64,000 nt of DNA from an uncultured Clostridia bacterium (GTDB lineage Bacteria; Bacillota; Clostridia; Oscillospirales; Ruminococcaceae). Within the stretch, counting starts at the first letter, position 1. The number at the start of each line of letters is the position of its first letter. The position numbers and the translations under genes were made by a program. The stretch is from assembly GCA_947584375.1 (NCBI GenBank), contig CANPWL010000002.1, positions 62,001 to 126,000 of the forward strand, written 5' to 3'. Below the pieces are notes generated by a model. That model did not search any database, was not told the origin of the DNA, and worked only from the letters and a program-made list of their open reading frames with translations. Below, piece after piece: positions 8,118 through 17,054 of this stretch.

Positions 8118-8155
8118 AAAAGGTGAAGAGCAAAACTGCTTTTCACCTTTATTAA
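8118..8155. terminator. bidirectional terminator between tyrS and the helicase loader gene
   Basis: AAAGGTGAAG (8119-8128) pairs with CTTTTCACCTTT (8139-8150). A-rich and T-rich flanks allow it to act on both strands between the convergent genes. Confidence 0.8.
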
Positions 8156-8156
8156 T

Positions 8157-9149
8157 TTATTTATTCATCATACGTCTTTTAACTTGTCTTATATCTGTTC
8201 CGAAAAATCTGTATGGAGTATACATTCCTGTAAGTCTTGATATGATTCTTTCGTCATATTTTTCATTGAGTTCGGAAAGAGAAAGATTAGTAGAAACTAT
8301 CGTAGGAACCTCCATATTTATTCTGCTGTTTATAATATTATACAGTATTGAATTATTAAAAGGAGTTGAAAACTCTGATCCCAAATCATCAAGAATAACC
8401 AAATCAGCATTAATAATAGTTTCAACAGTATTTCCGTCGCTTCGTCCAAAATGGTCGTTTTCTGCCTTTATAAGTAAATTATTTATAGAATCAAATACAA
8501 TATTAAAGCCTTTTTCTATAAGAGCTTTAGCTATCATTGATGATATAAAGGTTTTTCCCAAACCAGTCTTACCTAAGAAGAACAAAGAACAGGATTCCTT
8601 TGAAAAAGTATCAACATAATTTTTACATTGAACAAGAATAGTATTCATACGCTCTCTTGGGACTATTCCTGATTGTTCATCAGGAAGATTAGAGTATAAA
8701 TTCAAGTCAAATTCTTCAAAATCATGTAGCTGTATATTACAGCCTTCATTAAGCTCGCTAATGGTATACTTTCTTATAAGTTCATTAAAGCAATTGCACC
8801 TGCTGCCGTTTACGTATCCGCTGTCATTGCAGTCGGGACAAGTAAACTTAGCCTTTAGATAATCATCTGGATAACCGAATTCTTTTAGCATTATTCTAAT
8901 TTTTAATTGATTTTGAAGATTTTTATCTTTGAGTTCGTCTATAATTTTATCAATGTTTCCGCTGTGTGAAATTATAGCCTTTGACAACTCAATGCTCGTC
9001 TGGAGAATTCTGTTGTATAAGGAATCAATTTCCGGAGCTTTTTTTCTGATTTCGGCTTTATGAATTTCCAAAGTCTGAAATGCTTCGCTTCTTCTTCTTT
9101 CTATTTCCAAAGCAGCTTTAGTAAAAGCTGAGGGTGATATGTTGTTCAT
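8157..9149 (-). CDS. dnaI: primosomal AAA+ helicase loader, DnaC/DnaI family
   Basis: Predicted to load the replicative helicase at origins or restarted forks. The N-terminal ~100 residues are helical. A CPDC...CNC zinc-binding cluster follows (Cys104, 107, 118, 120). The C-terminal AAA+ ATPase has Walker A GKTGLGKT (193-200), Walker B LVILDDLG (250-257) and a late arginine-rich segment near ISRLTG. The length of 330 aa fits DnaI-like loaders. The start is the ATG at 9149, whose strong SD is 28 nt away across a small hairpin. The upstream co-directional gene encodes a DnaD-domain protein, so the pair forms a primosome operon. The symbol is by function; in many Clostridia it is called dnaC. 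Confidence 0.9.
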   Translation of the reverse strand: MNNISPSAFTKAALEIERRRSEAFQTLEIHKAEIRKKAPEIDSLYNRILQTSIELSKAIISHSGNIDKIIDELKDKNLQNQLKIRIMLKEFGYPDDYLKAKFTCPDCNDSGYVNGSRCNCFNELIRKYTISELNEGCNIQLHDFEEFDLNLYSNLPDEQSGIVPRERMNTILVQCKNYVDTFSKESCSLFFLGKTGLGKTFISSMIAKALIEKGFNIVFDSINNLLIKAENDHFGRSDGNTVETIINADLVILDDLGSEFSTPFNNSILYNIINSRINMEVPTIVSTNLSLSELNEKYDERIISRLTGMYTPYRFFGTDIRQVKRRMMNK

Positions 9150-9186
9150 TACAAATTTATGCTCTGTTAGGAGCAGTCCTCCTTTT
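9150..9186 (-). promoter_or_regulatory. SD-hairpin-start module of dnaI (copy 2)
   Basis: On the minus strand, AAAGGAGGA (core 9178-9182) is 28 nt from the ATG at 9149. Between them TGCTC-CTAACA-GAGCA (9160-9175) forms a 5-bp hairpin. The 3' flank GAGCATAA is shared with copies at tktB, tmk and ispA. Confidence 0.75.
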
Positions 9187-9283
9187 TATATCAATTAATT
9201 TAACTCACTGGTAAAGTACCTTTGCTATGATTTATCAAATTCAGACAATTATAAATTTATACTTAAAAGCTTGAATTTGTATC

Positions 9284-10339
9284 TTAATTCTTTCCCTTAA
9301 TTTCAGGAACGTGATTTAAAGTGAATTCATTAAATTCATCAAGGTCATATGAAGGTTCTTTTTGTTTCATTATTGATTTAAGTTTCTTTGTTTTGACATC
9401 ATGTATATTAGCTTCTGAAGGCGTATAGATTTTGTTCTCTGACCAGGTTTTTATAATTTTATTTATGTATGGAAATGAGAGTATATTTATCTGGTCAACA
9501 CACTTTTCATAAGCTAACTGTATCATGTCAGTTCCAAATCCCAATTCTGTCCAGGAGTTTATATATTCCTTTTGCTTTTTAGTGAGATTTGTAGTCATTC
9601 CAAATATTTTTGCAACTTTATTTTCAACGGTATGAGATTTTATCATTTTGATAATCTCTGCTTCAACCTGTCTGTATGATGTAATATCCTGTTCAAACCA
9701 TGATTCAGCAATGCTTTCAACATATCTTATACTTGTCTTACCTATATCTTCGCAGTATTGTACCAGCATAAGTATAGAAGCAACGGGAAAACCGTAATTT
9801 TCAACTAAATTCAGGTATCCGCATTGCTCAGAGAATTTTAAGCTTCTCTTTAATATTACTTCAAGCTGAGAGAACATTTCCTTGATTTCCTTTTGACTGT
9901 TTACAATGTTTGCTATATCCTTTGAGGAATATTTAGCGTGGCTTTTTCTCTCAAGTGATTTTTCAGTAGGATTTATAGAAGGTAAAACGGATGTCGCTTG
10001 TGAATCAAAGTTGTTTTTGTTGTTTAAATCTGAGTCCAATGATATGGTGCTTTTATCTGGCTTTGAAGGATTTGTATCTTTTATTTTCATTACAGTAACA
10101 TTAAGAACAGAGAAAACCTCCGCCTGACTCCAGTAAACGATTGCATCGTCAACGATACCGGTTGAAATTCCTGTTGCAACGCTTATATCTTCGGAAACTA
10201 TTTCATTCTTATCACTTGATAAAATATATAATAATACCTTCAAGAAATCACCGCTGCAAAGCTTTATGTGTTCAGAAACCACTTTGCACGGAACAGTAAA
10301 GAAACGACCCCAGTTTTTTCTCTCTATTTTATACTTCAT
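9284..10339 (-). CDS. DnaD domain-containing replication initiation/primosome protein
   Basis: DnaB/DnaD-family proteins help recruit the replicative helicase in Firmicutes. The N-terminal ~100 residues form a winged-helix-like region (CKVVSEHIKLCSGDFLKVLL). A low-complexity Ser/Lys linker (~residues 108-145) follows, then the DDBH2/DnaD_2 domain (~150-330), including YSIADSWFEQ-like and WTELGFGTDMIQLAYEKC segments. The length is 351 aa. The ATG at 10339 has SD AGAGGTG. It lies upstream of dnaI on the same strand with a strong sigma-A promoter at 10467-10495, making a two-gene primosome operon. Whether it matches B. subtilis DnaD or DnaB cannot be decided from sequence alone. Confidence 0.88.
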   Translation of the reverse strand: MKYKIERKNWGRFFTVPCKVVSEHIKLCSGDFLKVLLYILSSDKNEIVSEDISVATGISTGIVDDAIVYWSQAEVFSVLNVTVMKIKDTNPSKPDKSTISLDSDLNNKNNFDSQATSVLPSINPTEKSLERKSHAKYSSKDIANIVNSQKEIKEMFSQLEVILKRSLKFSEQCGYLNLVENYGFPVASILMLVQYCEDIGKTSIRYVESIAESWFEQDITSYRQVEAEIIKMIKSHTVENKVAKIFGMTTNLTKKQKEYINSWTELGFGTDMIQLAYEKCVDQINILSFPYINKIIKTWSENKIYTPSEANIHDVKTKKLKSIMKQKEPSYDLDEFNEFTLNHVPEIKGKN

Positions 10340-10466
10340 TTTGCACCTCTAAAATAATATTCAGCAAAAAAATCTATGGCTGATTAAATCAAAACGATTT
10401 GTATTTAAAAATTTCATTTGCAAAAATACATATTTTAATTTTAAATACGACATAAAATTATAATTA

Positions 10467-10495
10467 AGTATACCATAGAAAAAAATCATTTGCAA
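10467..10495 (-). promoter_or_regulatory. sigma-A promoter of the dnaD-like/dnaI operon
   Basis: On the minus strand: TTGCAA (10490-10495), 17-bp spacer, TATACT (10467-10472) preceded by TGG (extended -10). The leader to the first gene is about 120 nt. Confidence 0.8.
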
Positions 10496-10517
10496 TTCAA
10501 AATATTATTAATTTTAC

Positions 10518-10546
10518 TTGAAATAACTGTTATTGTATGATATAAT
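10518..10546 (+). promoter_or_regulatory. sigma-A promoter of the miaB-ricA-mutSL cluster
   Basis: TTGAAA (10518-10523), 17-bp spacer, TATAAT (10541-10546). It sits ~22 bp from the divergent promoter serving dnaD-like/dnaI. Transcription would start near 10553, ~25 nt before the miaB start codon. Confidence 0.85.
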
Positions 10547-10577
10547 ACACTATATATAATTAAAAGGGAGCTTTATT

Positions 10578-11963
10578 TTGAAAAACGAATCTATATGTTG
10601 TATTAATAATGATTTTTCAATTGATAAACTGAAAAATTTAATTTTTGATAAATACGGAGTTAATGCTCCTTTATGTTATTTACATTCCTACGGATGTCAA
10701 CAGAATGTTACCGATGGAGAGAAGCTTAAAAATCTTATTTCTAAAATTGGATATGACTTTACCGATAATGAAGATAAAGCTTCTTTGATTATTCTAAATA
10801 CTTGTGCAGTAAGAGAAAATGCCGAAGATAGGGTTTTCGGAAAAATAGGCGAATATAAAAAACTTAAAGAGAAAAATTCTGATAAAATAGTATGTATATG
10901 CGGATGTATGGCTCAGCAAAAGCACATAGCTGAAAGGATTAAACAAAGCTATCATCAGGTTGATTTGGTATTTGGCACTTTTGCATTCAATCAGTTTTAC
11001 GAAATGCTGTATGAGGTTTTAAAAACAAAAAACAGAGTATTTAATACAACTGAACAGCAAAGCGACATAAGTGAGAATTTCAAGCAGCTTCGTGATGATA
11101 AGATAAAGGCATCGGTTCCGATAATGTATGGCTGTAACAATTTCTGCACATATTGTATAGTGCCGTATGTTCGTGGAAGAGAGAGATCAAGAACTGAAGA
11201 AGCTGTTTTCGATGAAGTATCAGATTTGGTCAAAGAAGGTTACAAAGAAATAACTTTGCTTGGACAGAATGTAAATTCCTACGGTTATGGTTTTCCAAAG
11301 CTTTTGAGAAAGCTAAATACTATCGATGGAGATTTCAGAATACGCTTTATGAGTTCTCACCCTAAGGACGCAACACCGGAGCTTATTGATACAATACTTG
11401 AATGTGACAAGGTTTGCAAGCATTTGCATTTGCCTATGCAGTCGGGCTGCAACAGAATTTTAAAAGAAATGAACAGAAGATATACCATTGAGGATTATGC
11501 AGAAATTATTGATTATGCACGAAGCAGAAAACCTGATTTCTCTTTTTCAAGCGATATTATTGTTGGTTTTCCGGGCGAGACATATGAAGAATTTTGTAAA
11601 ACAAAAGAAGCTGTAAAGAAATTCAAATTTGATAATATATATTCATTTGTTTATTCGAAAAGAAGCGGAACAAAAGCCGCTTTGATGGAAGACAACATAA
11701 GCGATAAACAAAAGGGTTTATGGTTAAGAGAGCTTTTGCTTGAACATAGAGAAGTTACGGTATCGTGGCTGTCACGGTTTGTTGGTAAAACCTTAAGAGT
11801 TTTGGCTGACAGAGAAGGCAGGACTTCTGAAAATCATATTCAGGGAAGGTGCAACGAAAATATTATTGTTGAGTTTATTGGTGACAAGAACTTAATAGGC
11901 AGTTTTGTCAATGTAAAGATTAATAAAGCAATGAACTGGGCATTGCTCGGTGAAATTGTTTAA
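10578..11963 (+). CDS. miaB: tRNA-2-methylthio-N6-isopentenyladenosine synthase
   Basis: A radical-SAM methylthiotransferase that converts i6A37 to ms2i6A37 in tRNAs reading UNN codons. The N-terminal UPF0004 domain binds an auxiliary 4Fe-4S cluster through Cys40, Cys76 and Cys110. The radical-SAM motif CNNFCTYC has Cys186, 190 and 193. A C-terminal TRAM domain (~390-455) binds RNA. The length of 461 aa is typical. The start is TTG at 10578, with SD AAGGGAG. The partner enzyme gene miaA lies 5 kb downstream in the same cluster, and a RicA/YlbF-family gene follows directly, as ymcA follows ymcB in B. subtilis. Confidence 0.95.
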   Translation: MKNESICCINNDFSIDKLKNLIFDKYGVNAPLCYLHSYGCQQNVTDGEKLKNLISKIGYDFTDNEDKASLIILNTCAVRENAEDRVFGKIGEYKKLKEKNSDKIVCICGCMAQQKHIAERIKQSYHQVDLVFGTFAFNQFYEMLYEVLKTKNRVFNTTEQQSDISENFKQLRDDKIKASVPIMYGCNNFCTYCIVPYVRGRERSRTEEAVFDEVSDLVKEGYKEITLLGQNVNSYGYGFPKLLRKLNTIDGDFRIRFMSSHPKDATPELIDTILECDKVCKHLHLPMQSGCNRILKEMNRRYTIEDYAEIIDYARSRKPDFSFSSDIIVGFPGETYEEFCKTKEAVKKFKFDNIYSFVYSKRSGTKAALMEDNISDKQKGLWLRELLLEHREVTVSWLSRFVGKTLRVLADREGRTSENHIQGRCNENIIVEFIGDKNLIGSFVNVKINKAMNWALLGEIV

Positions 11964-11991
11964 TATAATAAATGTTTAAAGGAGATTTTTT

Positions 11992-12402
11992 ATGACTGTT
12001 ATTGAAATGGCTAGAGAGCTTGGAAAGGCTCTTCAAGAGGATGAAAGATACAAAAAGTATCAGGAGGCAAAAGTAAAGAATGATAAAGATATTGAACTTC
12101 AGAATATGATTGGCGATTTTAATGTGAAGAGAATGCAGCTCAATCAGGAGATGCAAAAAAAAGAAAAAGACGCTGAAGCAATGAAGCGTCTTGATGGGGA
12201 GTTAAAGGAAGTATATAACAAGATCATGGCAAACCCCAATATGGCTGAATTCACATCTGCACAGGAAAAAGTTGAAAAGCTAATAAATTCAGTGAACTTT
12301 ATTATAAGTATGGCGGCTAATGGTGAAGATCCTATGACTTGTCCTGAAGAACAGCCGGCAAGTTGCGGCGGAAGCTGTTCGACCTGCGGAGGGTGTCATT
12401 AG
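11992..12402 (+). CDS. YlbF/YmcA (RicF/RicA) family protein with cysteine-rich tail
   Basis: In B. subtilis the RicA-RicF-RicT complex carries 4Fe-4S clusters and affects RNase Y-dependent mRNA processing, sporulation and competence. Residues 1-105 are the helical Com_YlbF domain. The last 20 residues are striking: Cys at 117, 125, 129, 132 and 135 plus a C-terminal His136, in a Gly/Ser-rich stretch (GGSCSTCGGCH). Total length is 136 aa. SD AAAGGAG precedes the ATG. Its place between miaB and mutS matches ymcA of B. subtilis, so RicA is the closest positional equivalent. Metal or Fe-S binding by the tail is inferred. Confidence 0.85.
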   Translation: MTVIEMARELGKALQEDERYKKYQEAKVKNDKDIELQNMIGDFNVKRMQLNQEMQKKEKDAEAMKRLDGELKEVYNKIMANPNMAEFTSAQEKVEKLINSVNFIISMAANGEDPMTCPEEQPASCGGSCSTCGGCH

Positions 12403-12449
12403 GAAGATATTGCAAGGCGTAAGTAAAAATAAAGGGGAAGTGAATCCAA

Positions 12450-15059
12450 GTGAAGTTAGCTGATATTGATGTATCTAAACTATCGCCTATGATGCAAAAA
12501 TATGTAGAAGTCAAAAAGAATTATATGAATCACATTGTATTTTATAGACTTGGTGATTTTTATGAGATGTTCTTTGATGACGCTATTGTTGTATCCAGGG
12601 AGCTTGAGCTTACTCTGACAGGACGTGATTGCGGTTTGGATGAAAGAGCCCCTATGTGCGGAGTTCCTCACCATGCGTGTGACGTTTATTTAAAAAAGCT
12701 GATCGATAAGGGCTTTATGGTGGCTATCTGTGAACAAACAGAGGATCCGTCACAGGCAAAAGGACTTGTAAAAAGAGAGGTTGTAAGGGTTGTAACTCCG
12801 GGAACGCTTATAGAAAGCAGTATGCTTGATGAAACTCAAAACAACTATATTTCTTCAATTTATTATAACGAAAAAGAAATATCTATATGCTTGACTGATA
12901 TTTCAACAGGTGAAGTGCATTTGTATTTATTCAGCGGAAGAGATGCAGTTACCGATGCTTTAAACGAGCTTTCCAGATTTGAGCCCGTAGAGGTGTTGAT
13001 GAACGACAAGGCATTGATGTTGAAAACGATAACTTCATTTATCAAAGAAAAGCTTAAGGCAAGCGTAACGGTTTTAAATGATAAGGACTTTGATATTTCA
13101 TATAATAAGAATATTGTTTGCGAGCAGTTTTCTGTAACAGATTTGTCTTCAATTCCTGTAAACGAAAATAATTCAGAGGCTAATTCTGTATGCGGGTTAT
13201 TCAAATATATATACGATACTCAAAAGACATTGATAGGAAGATTTACAAGCATAACAAAACATGAGAATGATCCACTGATGACTTTGGGACTTACTGCAAG
13301 AAGAAATTTAGAGCTCACAGAAACATTGAGAAATAAAGAAAAGAAAGGCTCGCTTCTATGGGTTCTTGATAAAAATAAAACATCTATGGGCAAAAGATTG
13401 CTTAAGACGTTTATTGATCAACCGCTTACGAACCCAGCCAAAATAATGCAAAGGCTTGATTCAGTTGAACAGCTCACAAAAAATCCTGTTGTTTTAGGTG
13501 ATTTAAGTGAGGCTTTGTCTGGAATTTATGATATAGAACGTCTTATGACAAGGGTAATGTATAAAACTGCTACTCCGAGAGATTTAAAGGCTTTATCCAT
13601 AACAGCACATAAGCTTCCTGAAATCAAAAGGTTATTGTCAGGATTTTCTGCAAAACTTTTAGTATCTGAAAATGCTAAAATTTCTACATTGGAGGATATT
13701 GCAAATCTGATTGAAAACTCAATTGTAGACGAGCCTCCGGTAAACACTAAGGATGGAGGAGTAATCAAAGACGGCTTTAATAAAAACCTTGACGAGCTTC
13801 GTGATATAATTCACGGCGGAAAAAATATTATTGAAGACATTGCAGAAAGAGAAAGGGAACGCACGGGAATTAAAAATTTAAAAATCGGTTATAATCGTGT
13901 ATTTGGATACTATATTGAGGTTACTAAATCAAACATCGGTTTAGTTCCCGAAAGCTATATACGTAAGCAGACTCTTACAAACTGTGAGAGATACATAACA
14001 GAAGAATTGAAAAATGCTGAAAATACTATTTTAGGTGCAAACGACAAGGTTATATCACTTGAACAGGAAATCTTCATTGAGGTAAGAGATTATATAGCAA
14101 AGCAGCTTACGGTAGTACAGGAAACAGCGTCATCTCTTGCTCTGATTGATGTTTTAGTGTCATTTGCGTCAGTTGCAACAGCAAATAATTATTCTAAGCC
14201 GGAAATAGCTATTGACGGCGTTATTGATATAAAAAAGGGAAGACATCCAGTAGTTGAGCTTATGCAAAAGGACGAGATGTTTGTTCCTAATGACGCTTAT
14301 TTAGATTTAACAGAAAACAAAATGAGCATTATTACCGGACCTAATATGTCGGGTAAATCTACTTATATGAGGCAGATAGCACTGATTACATTAATGGCAC
14401 AGATAGGGTCATTCGTACCTGCCGAATATGCTAAGATTTCAGTTGTTGACCAGATATTCACAAGAATAGGTGCGTCTGACGACCTTACCTCAGGTCAGTC
14501 TACATTTATGGTGGAAATGAGCGAGGTTGCTGAAATAGTTAAAAATGCAACGAAAAACAGTCTGGTAATACTAGACGAGGTTGGCAGAGGAACATCAACC
14601 TTTGACGGAATAAGTATTGCCAGAAGTGTTGCAGAGTATATAACTAATACTAAAAAGCTGGGTTGTAAAACATTGTTTGCAACTCATTATCACGAGCTTA
14701 TTGAGCTTGAGCATGAATTAAGCGGTGTTAAGAATTACAGTGTTGCCGTTAAAAAAACTAATCAGGGAATTAAGTTTCTCAGAAAAATTGTTAGAGGAGG
14801 AGTAGATGAAAGCTACGGCATTGAAGTTGCAAAGCTAGCGGGACTTCCATCTAAGATTATAAATCGCGCTAATGAACTGTTGGAAAGCTTTGAAAAAGAA
14901 AGTAGCGGCATTAAGACACCCTCACAGAACAATATGCAGATCGATATGGACAGTATAAATGAAAAGATTGCGATTGAAAAACTTAGAAAAACTAATATAG
15001 ATGAAATGAATGATGAAGAACTTAGATTTTATATAAAGGACATATTAAAATATATCTAG
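12450..15059 (+). CDS. mutS: DNA mismatch repair protein MutS
   Basis: Recognises mismatches and small loops and recruits MutL. The N-terminal mismatch-binding domain has the conserved FYRLGDFYEMFFDDA with the Phe-x-Glu wedge. The C-terminal ABC ATPase has Walker A GPNMSGKST (~630-638), the signature near TSGQSTFMVEM, Walker B VILDEVGRGTS and ATHYHEL. The length of 869 aa is full. Start is GTG at 12450, with SD AGGGGAAG 9 nt upstream. mutL begins ~15 nt after its stop, so the two are translationally linked in the usual mutSL arrangement. Confidence 0.97.
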   Translation: MKLADIDVSKLSPMMQKYVEVKKNYMNHIVFYRLGDFYEMFFDDAIVVSRELELTLTGRDCGLDERAPMCGVPHHACDVYLKKLIDKGFMVAICEQTEDPSQAKGLVKREVVRVVTPGTLIESSMLDETQNNYISSIYYNEKEISICLTDISTGEVHLYLFSGRDAVTDALNELSRFEPVEVLMNDKALMLKTITSFIKEKLKASVTVLNDKDFDISYNKNIVCEQFSVTDLSSIPVNENNSEANSVCGLFKYIYDTQKTLIGRFTSITKHENDPLMTLGLTARRNLELTETLRNKEKKGSLLWVLDKNKTSMGKRLLKTFIDQPLTNPAKIMQRLDSVEQLTKNPVVLGDLSEALSGIYDIERLMTRVMYKTATPRDLKALSITAHKLPEIKRLLSGFSAKLLVSENAKISTLEDIANLIENSIVDEPPVNTKDGGVIKDGFNKNLDELRDIIHGGKNIIEDIAERERERTGIKNLKIGYNRVFGYYIEVTKSNIGLVPESYIRKQTLTNCERYITEELKNAENTILGANDKVISLEQEIFIEVRDYIAKQLTVVQETASSLALIDVLVSFASVATANNYSKPEIAIDGVIDIKKGRHPVVELMQKDEMFVPNDAYLDLTENKMSIITGPNMSGKSTYMRQIALITLMAQIGSFVPAEYAKISVVDQIFTRIGASDDLTSGQSTFMVEMSEVAEIVKNATKNSLVILDEVGRGTSTFDGISIARSVAEYITNTKKLGCKTLFATHYHELIELEHELSGVKNYSVAVKKTNQGIKFLRKIVRGGVDESYGIEVAKLAGLPSKIINRANELLESFEKESSGIKTPSQNNMQIDMDSINEKIAIEKLRKTNIDEMNDEELRFYIKDILKYI

Positions 15060-15074
15060 CTTGGAGTGATGACT

Positions 15075-17030
15075 GTGCCGAAGATTAATGTTTTAACTAA
15101 GGAAGTTTCCGAATTGATAGCGGCAGGCGAAGTTATAGAGCGTCCGTCATCTGTTATAAAGGAACTTTTGGAAAACTCAATAGATTCAGGTGCAAATGTG
15201 ATAACCGTTGAGATCAAAAACGGCGGACGTACATATATGAGAGTCACCGACAACGGCTGCGGTATATCTGATGAGGATATTCCTACGGCTTTTCTTCGAC
15301 ATGCCACAAGTAAGATAACATCAAAAGATGATTTGGATAAAATTCTAACCCTGGGATTTCGTGGGGAAGCTTTGGCATCAATATGTGCCGTATCTAAAAC
15401 AGAAGTTCTCTCAAAGCTTATAGACAAAGAATATGGAACTCATTATGTAATTGAAGGTTCAGAAGAAAAACTTAAAGAAAAGTCCGGCTGTCCTGATGGA
15501 ACAACAATAGTAATAAGAGATATATTTTACAATGTTCCTGCAAGGCTCAAATTTCTCAAGAAAGATGTTACAGAGGGTAATGCCGTTTCGGCAGTTATAT
15601 CAAAGCTTGTGTTGTCGCATCCTGAAATTTCTTTTAAGTTTATCCGCGATAATAAGACAGAGCTTGTAACAGCAGGCGACGGAAAGCTGTTTTCGGCTAT
15701 ATATTCGGTATTTGGAAAAGCATTTGCAAAAACACTTATTCCCGTTGATTATACTTATAATGGAATAACTATAAAAGGTTATACAGTTAAACCCCTTGAT
15801 GCAAAGCCAAAGAGAACCTTTCAGAACTTTTTTATAAACAAAAGATACGTAAAATCAATTACTTGTATGGTTTCGCTTGAAGAAGCCTATAAAAATATGA
15901 TTATGACAGGAAAGTTTCCTGCCTGTGTGCTTTGTTTGGATATTCCACCTAATTTGGTTGATGTTAATGTTCATCCTGCAAAAATTGAGGTTAAGTTCTC
16001 AAATGAAAAAATGATATATGATAGTGTTTATTTTGCAGTTAAAAATGCATTATTGCAGGATTCTTCGCCGGCAGAGCTTGAATTGAACAGTAATAAACAT
16101 TTTTCAGATAGTGAGCTTCACCGGTTCAGAGACAGTGACAGCGGAGTTCAGACGACTATAAGTTTTGAACGACAAAATAACGATAATATTGATAAAACAA
16201 ATATATCCGATAATAATCTTAACATAAAAACGTATTCTAAAAGTGATGAAAAGTATGACCATGTTGAAGCACCTGCGTCCGAGTATTTATCTGAATATGA
16301 TATCCACAAAAATGATGCATACAATCTTTCAAAGCTTACTCCTGAAAAGCCAAAGAATTTGGATGATTATAAATTTTTAGATAACTCTTCTTTTTTGAAA
16401 AAAGAAGAAAATGAAGAGCTTGATGTGTTTGAAAATTCAGATAGTAATGAGTATAATAAATCAAAGCCAATTGTTATTGGTGAGATCTTCAACACTTATA
16501 TTATTGTTGAAAAGGACAATGAAATGTATCTTTTTGATAAACACGCTGCACATGAAAGATATATATTTGAGAAGATAAAAAATGAAGCTGATAATTTGGA
16601 TTCACAGATGCTGTTTGAACCTGTTGATGTTTTATTGTCCTATGACGAATATGATGCAATTTTATCTAATCTTGAAAATGCTAAACGATTTGGTTTTATT
16701 ATTGAGGATGCTAAAGCTCCTTGCATAAAGGTTATAGGGGTTCCGGTTGTTATAAAAGACTCAGATCCTTCTGATATAATAACAGAGCTTGCACATAATT
16801 TTTTAGAACACAGACATGATCCTAATTTATCCTTATTTGATGAGCTTTATCATTCAATTGCGTGTAAAGCTGCAATAAAGGGTAATATAAAATCAGATAA
16901 TATAGAGCTTAGTAATTTAATTGAAAAGATATTTGATAATGAAAATATAAAATATTGTCCGCACGGAAGACCTGTTTTTACTAAAATATCAAAAAGAGAG
17001 ATTGAAAAACAATTTAAGCGTATTGTGTAA
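15075..17030 (+). CDS. mutL: DNA mismatch repair endonuclease MutL
   Basis: A GHKL ATPase that links mismatch recognition to strand incision. The N-terminal ATPase shows IAAGEVIERPSSVIKEL, DNGCGI and GFRGEALASI. After an acidic, low-complexity linker (~residues 330-475) the C-terminal domain has the endonuclease motif DKHAAHERYIFE (a DQHA(X)2E(X)4E variant with Gln to Lys) and CPHGRP, so it should nick DNA. Three in-frame starts lie close together (GTG 15066, ATG 15069, GTG 15075). The SD GGAG (15063-15066) has correct 8-nt spacing only to GTG 15075, giving ~651 aa. It lies between mutS and miaA. Confidence 0.95.
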   Translation: MPKINVLTKEVSELIAAGEVIERPSSVIKELLENSIDSGANVITVEIKNGGRTYMRVTDNGCGISDEDIPTAFLRHATSKITSKDDLDKILTLGFRGEALASICAVSKTEVLSKLIDKEYGTHYVIEGSEEKLKEKSGCPDGTTIVIRDIFYNVPARLKFLKKDVTEGNAVSAVISKLVLSHPEISFKFIRDNKTELVTAGDGKLFSAIYSVFGKAFAKTLIPVDYTYNGITIKGYTVKPLDAKPKRTFQNFFINKRYVKSITCMVSLEEAYKNMIMTGKFPACVLCLDIPPNLVDVNVHPAKIEVKFSNEKMIYDSVYFAVKNALLQDSSPAELELNSNKHFSDSELHRFRDSDSGVQTTISFERQNNDNIDKTNISDNNLNIKTYSKSDEKYDHVEAPASEYLSEYDIHKNDAYNLSKLTPEKPKNLDDYKFLDNSSFLKKEENEELDVFENSDSNEYNKSKPIVIGEIFNTYIIVEKDNEMYLFDKHAAHERYIFEKIKNEADNLDSQMLFEPVDVLLSYDEYDAILSNLENAKRFGFIIEDAKAPCIKVIGVPVVIKDSDPSDIITELAHNFLEHRHDPNLSLFDELYHSIACKAAIKGNIKSDNIELSNLIEKIFDNENIKYCPHGRPVFTKISKREIEKQFKRIV

Positions 17031-17054
17031 TTGTAGTTTTGAGGAGAGTTTTAA

